Positions 1 to 4,684 of a stretch of DNA of 6,774 nucleotides are shown one piece after another. Source of the stretch: CAVVWJ01 sp965652025 (GTDB lineage: Bacteria > Gemmatimonadota > Gemmatimonadetes > Gemmatimonadales > GWC2-71-9). The notes beneath the pieces are model-generated. The model was not told the origin of the DNA and did no database searches. It saw only the letters and a program-made list of their open reading frames with translations. A program made the translations under genes and the position numbers. The stretch covers positions 1 to 6,774 of the forward strand of contig CBFGTM010000100.1 of NCBI GenBank assembly GCA_965652025.1, in the 5' to 3' direction. Position 1 is the first letter of the stretch, and each line of letters opens with the position of its first letter.

Positions 1-118
1 GGACCTTCTTCTCGGTCCGGGCGATGACGCCGACCCGGTAGCCGGCGTGGCCGAGTGCCAGAGCGGTGGCTCGGCCGATGCCCTCGGTGGCACCGGTGAC
101 AAGGGCGGTTTGAGGCAT
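1..118 (-). CDS. Short-chain dehydrogenase/reductase (SDR), N-terminal fragment cut by the window edge
   Basis: The minus strand reads from ATG at 118-116 to the left edge, giving 39 codons that begin MPQTALVTGATEGIGRATAL. The segment TGATEGIG at residues 8-15 is the TGxxxGIG dinucleotide-binding turn of classical SDR enzymes, preceded by the usual beta strand (ALV) and followed by helix A and a second strand (YRVGVIAR). The Arg after that second strand (RTEKK) is the position that often favours NADP(H), which is an inference here. The family uses NAD(P)(H) to oxidise or reduce alcohols and ketones; the substrate cannot be read because the catalytic Ser-Tyr-Lys region lies outside. No good ribosome binding site precedes the ATG, but the motif begins at the normal distance from this start. 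It follows the seven-helix protein gene on the same strand, separated by 260 bp of repeat-rich DNA. Confidence 0.9.
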   Translation of the reverse strand, partial: MPQTALVTGATEGIGRATALALGHAGYRVGVIARTEKKV

Positions 119-134
119 GAGACAATGTAAACGG

Positions 135-198
135 GGCGGTCGGACGGTCAGGCGGTCAGGCGGTCAGGCGGTCGGGCGGTCAGTCGGTCGGGCGTCGG
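135..198. repeat. Tandem octamer array, eight units of GGCGGTCA type
   Basis: Eight consecutive 8-bp units can be laid out without gaps from 135: GGCGGTCG, GACGGTCA, GGCGGTCA twice, GGCGGTCG, GGCGGTCA, GTCGGTCG and GGCGTCGG. It lies just upstream of the SDR start, between that gene and the palindromic repeat at 212. The same unit in reverse complement occurs at 4564-4600, so this is a family and not a one-off. No function is evident; it is close enough to the SDR start to lie in its leader or promoter region. Confidence 0.85.
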
Positions 199-211
199 AC
201 ACCAATAGGAA

Positions 212-313
212 GTCATTGCGAGGGACCCTGAGCGATAGCGAAGGGGACCGAAGCAATCCCCCAGCTGGCGCACTGGCGGCTGGATTGCTTCGGCACTCGT
301 GCCTCGCAATGAC
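212..313. repeat. Palindromic interspersed repeat, copy 1
   Basis: Two pairs of perfect 12-bp inverted arms are nested. GTCATTGCGAGG (212-223) matches CCTCGCAATGAC (302-313), and CCGAAGCAATCC (248-259) matches GGATTGCTTCGG (282-293). The first 53 bases (212-264) are identical to 1349-1401 in copy 2. A transcript on either strand could fold into a long interrupted hairpin. Repeats built on GTCATTGCGAGG...GAAGCAATCC are, from general knowledge, scattered between genes in many bacterial genomes; they resemble REP-like or MITE-like elements and encode nothing themselves. No target-site duplication could be recognised. Confidence 0.9.
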
Positions 314-392
314 TAGCGACTGGCGACTTTCGCCGCCCGGCTGGCCACTCCTCACATTTCGCTTACCTACTTACCCGCTTACCCGCTTACCC
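314..392. repeat. Conserved tail plus four GCTTACC-type octamers, copy 1
   Basis: Bases 314-367 align without gaps to 1484-1537 at 46 of 54 positions, so the repeat unit extends well beyond the palindrome. From 361 the sequence becomes an octamer array: GCTTACCT, ACTTACCC, GCTTACCC, GCTTACCC (361-392). The stop codon of the seven-helix protein gene (379-381, TAA on the minus strand) and its last codons (Val-Ser-Gly) lie inside this array, so the array overlaps the 3' end of the gene. Confidence 0.85.
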
Positions 393-1098
393 AGCGCGCG
401 AAGCCGAGCCACGCCGGCGTCCCCGCAATCATGAGACGGAGCGGTTGGGAGGCGACGACCAGAAGCCCGCCCCAGATCGTGGCGGGATGGATCTTCCGCC
501 GGGTGGTCAGGTCGTAGACCAGCAGGGCGACGATGAAGAGATCGGCCAGGGCGAAGAAGGTCGGCGGGCCCGGAGGCAGGGGGAGGAAGCTCATCCGCGC
601 GATCGGGGCAGGCAGCAGCGTGATCATCGAAAGTGTCATCAGCCGCTTGTGGGCCTCGAGCCTGCGGCGATAGTAGATCGCCGTAGTGACCAGCATCGCG
701 AATACCAGCATGTCGAAGAAGGGAATCGCAAAGAAGGCAGCAGCAGGAATCTCGGGTAGCGGAGAGATCCCGGTCCTGAGCCGGGTGACGGCAACGGTGG
801 TCCCCACGATCACCACCAGTGCGGCGAGGACCCCGCCCGCGATCCCCATTCGCCGGTGCAGCCAGGTACGGCCGGTCGCCACTAGTACGGTCTGAGACAC
901 GAAGAAGAGGACCCAGGTGGTGAACACCAGCCCGTGCAGATGAAGCAGCCGGCTCAACTCCGGGGCCCCGTACCAGCCCTTGAGGTAGTAGCTCCGGAAG
1001 AACCCGACGAAGACCGTGATCGCGATGGCGATCGCCATCCCGACGTAGAAGCGCCGGGTGCGCCGCCCGGTGCGTACCGCCGCAGCACTCACTGCCAT
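379..1098 (-). CDS. Seven-helix integral membrane protein of unknown function
   Basis: The 239-residue product has about seven hydrophobic segments, at roughly 19-35, 52-73, 84-104, 118-143, 153-173, 179-197 and 206-226, with an Arg-rich N-terminus (residues 9-16) and RRR at 144-146, suggesting loops on the cytoplasmic side. Histidines sit at or near membrane borders (53, 55, 81, 150, 204), including HLHG and LHRRMG. This layout resembles uncharacterised bacterial membrane proteins often left as hypothetical or DUF2306-like, some suspected to bind haem; that is a weak analogy, not a motif match. I chose the ATG at 1098 because GGAGA (1103-1107) lies 4 nt upstream; an in-frame start at 1182 would add 28 residues translated from a pyrimidine-rich tandem repeat with no helix or domain. 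The C-terminal Val-Ser-Gly and stop are supplied by an octamer repeat. The gene is codirectional with the SDR fragment. Certain as a membrane-protein gene; function unknown. Confidence 0.85.
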   Translation of the reverse strand: MAVSAAAVRTGRRTRRFYVGMAIAIAITVFVGFFRSYYLKGWYGAPELSRLLHLHGLVFTTWVLFFVSQTVLVATGRTWLHRRMGIAGGVLAALVVIVGTTVAVTRLRTGISPLPEIPAAAFFAIPFFDMLVFAMLVTTAIYYRRRLEAHKRLMTLSMITLLPAPIARMSFLPLPPGPPTFFALADLFIVALLVYDLTTRRKIHPATIWGGLLVVASQPLRLMIAGTPAWLGFARWVSG

Positions 1099-1102
1099 GG
1101 CG

Positions 1103-1107
1103 TCTCC
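1103..1107 (-). promoter_or_regulatory. Ribosome binding site that decides the membrane protein start
   Basis: On the minus strand GGAGA is followed by four bases (CGCC) and then ATG at 1098. The farther in-frame ATG at 1182 has no comparable site, so this one fixes the shorter 239-residue product. Confidence 0.65.
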
Positions 1108-1128
1108 GATATGAGGGGATGCGGGTAA

Positions 1129-1163
1129 GGTAAGAGGTAAGAAGCAAGAAGTAAGAGGCAAGT
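1129..1163. repeat. Short tandem heptamer array (GGTAAGA / AGCAAGA), reversed relative to the GCTTACC arrays
   Basis: Five 7-bp units read GGTAAGA (1129), GGTAAGA (1136), AGCAAGA (1143), AGTAAGA (1150) and GGCAAGT (1157). The GTAAG core is the reverse complement of the CTTAC core in the arrays at 361-392 and 1531-1602, so it belongs to the same sequence family in the opposite orientation with a period of 7 instead of 8. It lies 31 to 65 bp upstream of the membrane protein ATG, where the transcript would carry a pyrimidine-rich leader. Confidence 0.7.
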
Positions 1164-1198
1164 GGGGACGCTCAACGCTCACTACCTACTGACTCTCC

Positions 1199-1348
1199 TC
1201 ATGCCAGTCCGGCCCGTTCCACCGCAGGATTGTCGAAGACCCGCTGGAGGTTTGCATCGTTCTAGTTCAGGGCATCGAACCGCACTCCCTCCTGCATCGC
1301 CGGGTAGGTCACGCTCTGCACGGTCACCCCGAGGTGGAGAGGCGGACA
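1199..1348 (-). pseudogene. Relic of a gene 3' end, interrupted by a stop and cut off by the palindromic repeat
   Basis: On the minus strand, coding-like sequence with strong GC third positions begins at the border of the palindromic repeat (1348). It reads LHLGVTVQSVTYPAMQ, continues to RFDALN, meets TAG at 1262-1264, and then continues in the same frame as NDANLQRVFDNPAVERAGLA to TGA at 1199-1201. The even composition on both sides of the TAG suggests a single former reading frame whose N-terminal part is gone. Upstream in this frame is only repeat sequence. I do not recognise the family. A sequencing error at the TAG, or two unrelated chance frames, cannot be excluded. The stretch from 1099 to 1580 otherwise holds only the heptamer array and repeat copy 2. 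Confidence 0.35.
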
Positions 1349-1483
1349 GTCATTGCGAGGGACCCTGAGCGATAGCGAAGGGGACCGAAGCAATCCCCCA
1401 GGTGGCTCACGGCTGGATTGCTTCGGCCCGTTGGGCCTCGCAATGACTCTGGATTGCTTCGGCACTTCGTGCCTCGCAATGAC
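1349..1483. repeat. Palindromic interspersed repeat, copy 2, with a duplicated right arm
   Basis: The left half, GTCATTGCGAGG (1349-1360) and CCGAAGCAATCC (1385-1396), pairs with GGATTGCTTCGG (1415-1426) and CCTCGCAATGAC (1436-1447), as in copy 1. A second right half follows at once: GGATTGCTTCGG (1451-1462) and CCTCGCAATGAC (1472-1483). The left arm can therefore fold with either right arm. The loop between the halves of the second right arm (CACTTCGTG) is itself a small hairpin and matches the copy 1 arm more closely than the first right arm does. Confidence 0.9.
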
Positions 1484-1602
1484 TAGCGACCAGCGTCTTG
1501 CGCCGTCCGGCTAGCCATTCCTCACACTTCGCTTACCAGCTTACCACCTTACCACCTTACCAGCCTACCAGCTTACCAGCCTACCGCCTTACCAGCTTAC
1601 CG
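1484..1602. repeat. Conserved tail plus nine GCTTACCA-type octamers, copy 2
   Basis: Bases 1484-1537 match the copy 1 tail (314-367) at 46 of 54 positions. From 1531 nine ungapped octamers follow: GCTTACCA twice, CCTTACCA twice, GCCTACCA, GCTTACCA, GCCTACCG, CCTTACCA and GCTTACCG. The monooxygenase stop codon (1581-1583, TAG on the minus strand) and its final residues Lys-Leu-Val-Arg-Arg lie inside the array. Because the period is 8 and each minus-strand unit carries TAA or TAG, any three neighbouring units supply a stop in all three minus-strand frames. Confidence 0.88.
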
Positions 1603-2735
1603 GCCGGGACCGGATGCACCAGGGTATCGCGCAAGACGGATGGAGCCGCCTTAGCCACGCGACTCGCAGAAGTGATCTGCTCGGCGATATAGTCCGCGTC
1701 CCGTTCCACTCCATGGATCATCGACGACGACATGGCGTAGAGGAACTGGAGACCGACGAAGCTCAATCGCGGCTCGGCCACGGCCACACCGCGCCGGTGC
1801 ATGGGGTCTCCCCGCTCGTCGAAGACCGGGAGATCGATCCAGGAAAAGCCCGGATCGAATCCGGTGCACCAGACCACGTTCGAGACCTGGAGCAGCCGTC
1901 CGTCCTCCAGCAGCGGCCGGCCCCCGCGTACACCCACGGTCCTCGGTACCCACATCACCCCGGCGGCCGTCAGATGCTTCGATTTGGTTCGGATCAGCGG
2001 CGCCGCGTGTGACCGCATGCGAGGCTGCACCCTGCGGCCGAAGGGAGTGCGGATGGTGAGAATCCGGTGGAACACCACCCGAAAGAGCAGTTGCCGCAGA
2101 AACAGCCGGGCAGGAGCGCCATCGATCCGGAAGGGAATTTCCCCGCTGGGACGCCCGGAGAGCCAGGTCCGATGGCCCGCCCGGGTGAACTCCATCGCCA
2201 GCTCCGCGCCCGAGTTCCCTACTCCTACCACGAGCACGTCGCCCTCCGCGAGCTGGGCCGGGTTGCGGTACTCGCTCGAATGGAGCTGGACGATGCGGGG
2301 ATCGAGCTCGCCGGCGAACTGGGGGACGCGAGGCCGCTGAAAGTCGGCCATCGCCACCACGACGTGCCCGGCCAGGAACTCCCGGTCGCCCGCCTCGACC
2401 AGGAAGCCGTCCTCCAGCTCGGAGACGCGGCTTACCCTCAGCCCCGTCCTCACCGGAAGGTTGAAGTGCCTGGCGTAGGCCTCCAGGTAGTCGGCCATCT
2501 CATCCTTGGTGGGAAAGGCGTCGGGGTGGGCTGGAAACGGAAGGCCAGGCAAGGCATCGAACCGCGCCGGCGTGAACAGCCGCAACGAATCCCATCGCTT
2601 GCGCCACGAATCGCCGATCCGCTGGTGGGCCTCGAGAATCAGAAACTCGGCGCCACGCCGGGCGAGGTGATAGCCCATGGAGAGGCCGGCCTGGCCGCCG
2701 CCGATGACGATGGTCTCAATCTTCTCCCGCTGCAT
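1581..2735 (-). CDS. Flavin-dependent monooxygenase / FAD-NAD(P)-binding oxidoreductase (FMO/YUCCA/CzcO type)
   Basis: The 384-residue product has the architecture of single-component flavoprotein monooxygenases, which use NAD(P)H and O2 to oxygenate an organic substrate through a C4a-hydroperoxyflavin. The FAD Rossmann motif GGGQAG is at residues 12-17, followed by the strand ending in Glu35 (ILEAH) that normally holds the ribose. RWDSLRLFTP (47-56) is typical of the YUCCA/CzcO branch. F140-x-G142 followed by H152-SSEYR matches the FMO signature with a slightly longer spacing. The second, NAD(P)-binding fold has GVGNSGAE at 171-178, and WCTGFDP (289-295) is the late flavin-contacting motif. 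The expected ATG-like turn near residue 129 reads AMADFQRP, a departure from the common form. GGAGG (2741-2745) five bases before the ATG supports the start. The LuxR-type regulator ends 113 bp upstream on the same strand. The last residues come from an octamer repeat. Class is firm; substrate is unknown. Confidence 0.93.
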   Translation of the reverse strand: MQREKIETIVIGGGQAGLSMGYHLARRGAEFLILEAHQRIGDSWRKRWDSLRLFTPARFDALPGLPFPAHPDAFPTKDEMADYLEAYARHFNLPVRTGLRVSRVSELEDGFLVEAGDREFLAGHVVVAMADFQRPRVPQFAGELDPRIVQLHSSEYRNPAQLAEGDVLVVGVGNSGAELAMEFTRAGHRTWLSGRPSGEIPFRIDGAPARLFLRQLLFRVVFHRILTIRTPFGRRVQPRMRSHAAPLIRTKSKHLTAAGVMWVPRTVGVRGGRPLLEDGRLLQVSNVVWCTGFDPGFSWIDLPVFDERGDPMHRRGVAVAEPRLSFVGLQFLYAMSSSMIHGVERDADYIAEQITSASRVAKAAPSVLRDTLVHPVPAGKLVRR

Positions 2736-2848
2736 GTATACCTCCGCAGGTAGCTGGTATTCCGCTTACGGGAGAACACTACGAAAACCAGAGCATCCGC
2801 GCGTCGGGCGAATTACCAACGCGGGATCCGACTAATCAATGGGTCATT
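2736..2848 (-). promoter_or_regulatory. Regulator-monooxygenase intergenic gap with a strong ribosome binding site
   Basis: This 113-bp gap is more AT-rich than the flanking genes and contains the GGAGG site at 2741-2745, five bases before the monooxygenase ATG. It could hold a promoter or an operator for the adjacent LuxR-type regulator, but I find no convincing -35/-10 pair, no clean inverted repeat and no hairpin with a T run. Co-transcription from the regulator remains equally possible. Confidence 0.4.
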
Positions 2849-4525
2849 CTATGTAGGCCGGGAGATGAGGCCGTGCTGGTAGGCGTACGCGGTGGCCGCC
2901 GCCCGGGTCGAGAGCCCGAGCTTGGTGAAGATGTTGCTCAGGTGCCGGGCGACGGTCTTCTCGCTGATGCCGAGCGCGTCGGCGATGGCGCGGTTGGTCC
3001 GTCCGGTGGCGACCAGACGGAGAACCTCGGTTTCTCGAGCCGTGAGTGGGGATGAAGTCCGTGGAGGAGGTTCCAGGCTCTTGAGATCGAGCGCCGCGCC
3101 CAGCTCCACGAAGGCATGCCGAGCGGCGTCGATATCGAATGCCGCGGCGTCCTCGTCTCCCAGAGCCTGATGCGCCTGGCCGAGCTGAAGCCGGGCCCGT
3201 GCGGCCTGGTAGGGCGCATCGAGCTGACGCCATGCCGCGGTTGCCTCCTGCAGGGCCCCGAGGGCAGCGCCTGGGTCGCCATCGGCCAGAAGCACCGTAC
3301 CGGAGGCATGGGCGGCGAGAGCACGGAGGAACAGGGTATCGACCGTCTCGGCGATGCGAGCCAGCTCCTCCGCCGCCGAGCGGGCTCCGGGCCGGTCTCC
3401 GGCGGCCAGCAGAATCTCGACCGCTGCGGCGAGGATTCGCGCACGGGTGCGCGGATTCCTGGTCTCCTCCAGCGCGCGGCGGATCGCGGTGGCGGCGGTT
3501 TCGACTCGCCCCTGGGCCAGCCGAAGCAAGGCGAGCCCCGGCTGAGGGTCGCAGCCCCAGCGGTTGGCCTGGCGATAGCACTCCTCCGCCTCGGTGAGCT
3601 CCCCTCGCAACCGGTGCAGCTCGGCGCGCTGACAAAACGCCGCGCCGGTAGAGGGGTGCGCCGGAGGCCGGGAGAGTTGCTCGCAGGCTTGCGACGCCTG
3701 ATCCGCGGCATCGGGCCACTCCCCGTGCAGCTGCAGCAGCTCCGAGCGGTGGATCAGGCAGATGCCGCGGTAGGGTACCAGATCGGGCTGCTCCGCGCAC
3801 CAGCGCTCCAGCGCACCGGTCCATTCCTGGGCTCGGCGGAGATCGAAGGTCTCGTGGCAGGCATCGATGACGGAGCAGTACACGTCGCCAATGATCACCG
3901 GGGATACCTCGCCAGCGGTGACCGCGACCATAGCCTCATCCAGCAGCGCCATTCCCCGAGGGATCTGGCCCAAGCGGACCAGGGCCCGACCCTGGCCCAG
4001 CCGTGCCAGGGTCATGAGGTCGGGATCGCCGAATCGCTCTCCGATACTGGCAGCCTCGCTCGCCAGAGCGCAGCTGGTCTGGCTATCGCCCTCCCGGGCG
4101 GCCTTCAGTGAGCCGGGCAGGAGCACGTACCCCTGCTCGACACAGTCGAGCCCGCACTGGCCCAGCAATCGGCGAGCTCGGGCTACCCACGCTCCGCTGG
4201 GCGCGGTCTTCCCCTCAAAGTGGAGTCGGATTGCGAGCCAGACGGCGGTGCGCGCGGCGCGAGGCGCATCGTCCCGGGCGAGAAGCTGCTGATGCAGTCG
4301 AGTCAGCAGATCCCCGCTTTCGGCGTCATTGCCGATCAGCCGAGCGGCGATTCCGAGGCGCTCGAGATCCTCGGGATCCAGGGGCGCTTCCCGATCGGCG
4401 GCCGACAGCGCTCGGTATGCTTCGCTCCACATCCGCTGCTCGAACGCTTCGCGACCGCGCTCCAGGGCGCTGTTTCGGACGCTACCGACCGTCATTGATC
4501 CCCCGTCAGCACTCATTGTGTCCAT
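2849..4525 (-). CDS. TPR-repeat LuxR-type transcriptional regulator
   Basis: The 558-residue product is an all-helical repeat protein with a C-terminal LuxR/GerE DNA-binding domain. Residues about 15-480 are Ala/Leu/Arg-rich helical pairs of TPR character, for example GREAFEQRMWSEAYRALSAA, AELHRLRGELTEAEECYRQA and ARLQLGQAHQALGDEDAA. The HTH spans about 493-553, starting LTARETEVLRL with G508, N511, I514, A515, L518, S521, K523-T524-V525, H528, N531-I532 and K535-L536 at the conserved positions. There is no Walker A loop, so it is not a full MalT/LAL ATPase, and no receiver domain, so it is not a phospho-response regulator; the TPR part probably senses a protein or small ligand (inference). 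In-frame ATGs exist at 4525, 4516 and 4495. The last follows a GGGGGA stretch at 4499-4504 and also fits the domain start, so the true protein may be 10 residues shorter. It probably controls the codirectional monooxygenase or the divergent peptidase. Confidence 0.92.
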   Translation of the reverse strand: MDTMSADGGSMTVGSVRNSALERGREAFEQRMWSEAYRALSAADREAPLDPEDLERLGIAARLIGNDAESGDLLTRLHQQLLARDDAPRAARTAVWLAIRLHFEGKTAPSGAWVARARRLLGQCGLDCVEQGYVLLPGSLKAAREGDSQTSCALASEAASIGERFGDPDLMTLARLGQGRALVRLGQIPRGMALLDEAMVAVTAGEVSPVIIGDVYCSVIDACHETFDLRRAQEWTGALERWCAEQPDLVPYRGICLIHRSELLQLHGEWPDAADQASQACEQLSRPPAHPSTGAAFCQRAELHRLRGELTEAEECYRQANRWGCDPQPGLALLRLAQGRVETAATAIRRALEETRNPRTRARILAAAVEILLAAGDRPGARSAAEELARIAETVDTLFLRALAAHASGTVLLADGDPGAALGALQEATAAWRQLDAPYQAARARLQLGQAHQALGDEDAAAFDIDAARHAFVELGAALDLKSLEPPPRTSSPLTARETEVLRLVATGRTNRAIADALGISEKTVARHLSNIFTKLGLSTRAAATAYAYQHGLISRPT

Positions 4526-4563
4526 ACCAATCTAATTCGAGGTCTGGCGCGCGATTCTCTGCG

Positions 4564-4600
4564 GACCGACTGACCGGCCGACCGACTGACCGCCGACCGC
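4564..4600. repeat. Tandem octamer array of GACCGACT / GACCGGCC type
   Basis: The units GACCGACT (4564), GACCGGCC (4572), GACCGACT (4580), GACCGCC (4588, one base short) and GACCGC (4595) form a near-regular 8-bp array. Its consensus is the reverse complement of the GGCGGTCA array at 135-198. It lies 39 to 75 bp upstream of the regulator's first possible start and 85 to 121 bp upstream of the peptidase start. Confidence 0.75.
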
Positions 4601-4633
4601 TTCCAGACACTTCTCCCTCTTCCGTTTCGTAGT

Positions 4634-4660
4634 ACGGACGCAATCTCTACGCTCGTCCGT
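4634..4660. promoter_or_regulatory. Inverted repeat upstream of the peptidase gene (possible operator or leader hairpin)
   Basis: Perfect 7-bp arms ACGGACG (4634-4640) and CGTCCGT (4654-4660) flank 13 bases. The site ends 24 bp before the DUF885 ATG, a plausible place for an operator or a 5' leader hairpin. Arms of this length arise by chance fairly often in GC-rich DNA, so the call is tentative. Confidence 0.3.
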
Positions 4661-4684
4661 CGCTCTTCTTCTGAGGTTTCAGGT

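Larger units (their letters stand above)
4526..4684. promoter_or_regulatory. Divergent promoter region between the LuxR-type regulator and the DUF885 peptidase
   Basis: The two genes are read away from each other across 159 bp, so both promoters should lie here. It contains an octamer array (4564-4600), an inverted repeat ACGGACG (4634-4640) / CGTCCGT (4654-4660) with a 13-nt spacer, and GAGG (4673-4676) eight bases before the peptidase ATG. On the minus strand TTAGATT, close to the regulator's first ATG, resembles a -10 box; if used, transcription would begin near that ATG and favour a downstream start. No good -35 boxes were found. Confidence 0.5.

Noticed and set aside
135..198. CRISPR-like array
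   Set aside because: The units are 8 bp and contiguous with no unique spacers, and no cas genes are present.
164..355. Small minus-strand frame with the peptide GGLLRSPSLSLRVPRND
   Set aside because: It is translated from the palindromic repeat; the same peptide appears from copy 2, so it follows from repeat identity and does not indicate a gene.
371..1147. Open frame of 258 codons on the minus strand overlapping the membrane protein in another frame
   Set aside because: The product is Arg/His/Asp-rich with no helices, whereas the chosen frame gives seven clear membrane segments and has a ribosome binding site.
1099..1182. N-terminal extension of the membrane protein to an ATG at 1182
   Set aside because: The extra residues are translated from the heptamer repeat region, and the internal ATG at 1098 has a good Shine-Dalgarno sequence.
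2067..2753. Open frame of 228 codons on the plus strand
   Set aside because: It is a shadow of the monooxygenase, whose FAD and NAD(P) motifs are on the minus strand.
3116..4111. Open frame of 331 codons on the plus strand
   Set aside because: It lies wholly inside the LuxR-type regulator on the other strand, has no domain, and reflects the few stops in GC-rich DNA.
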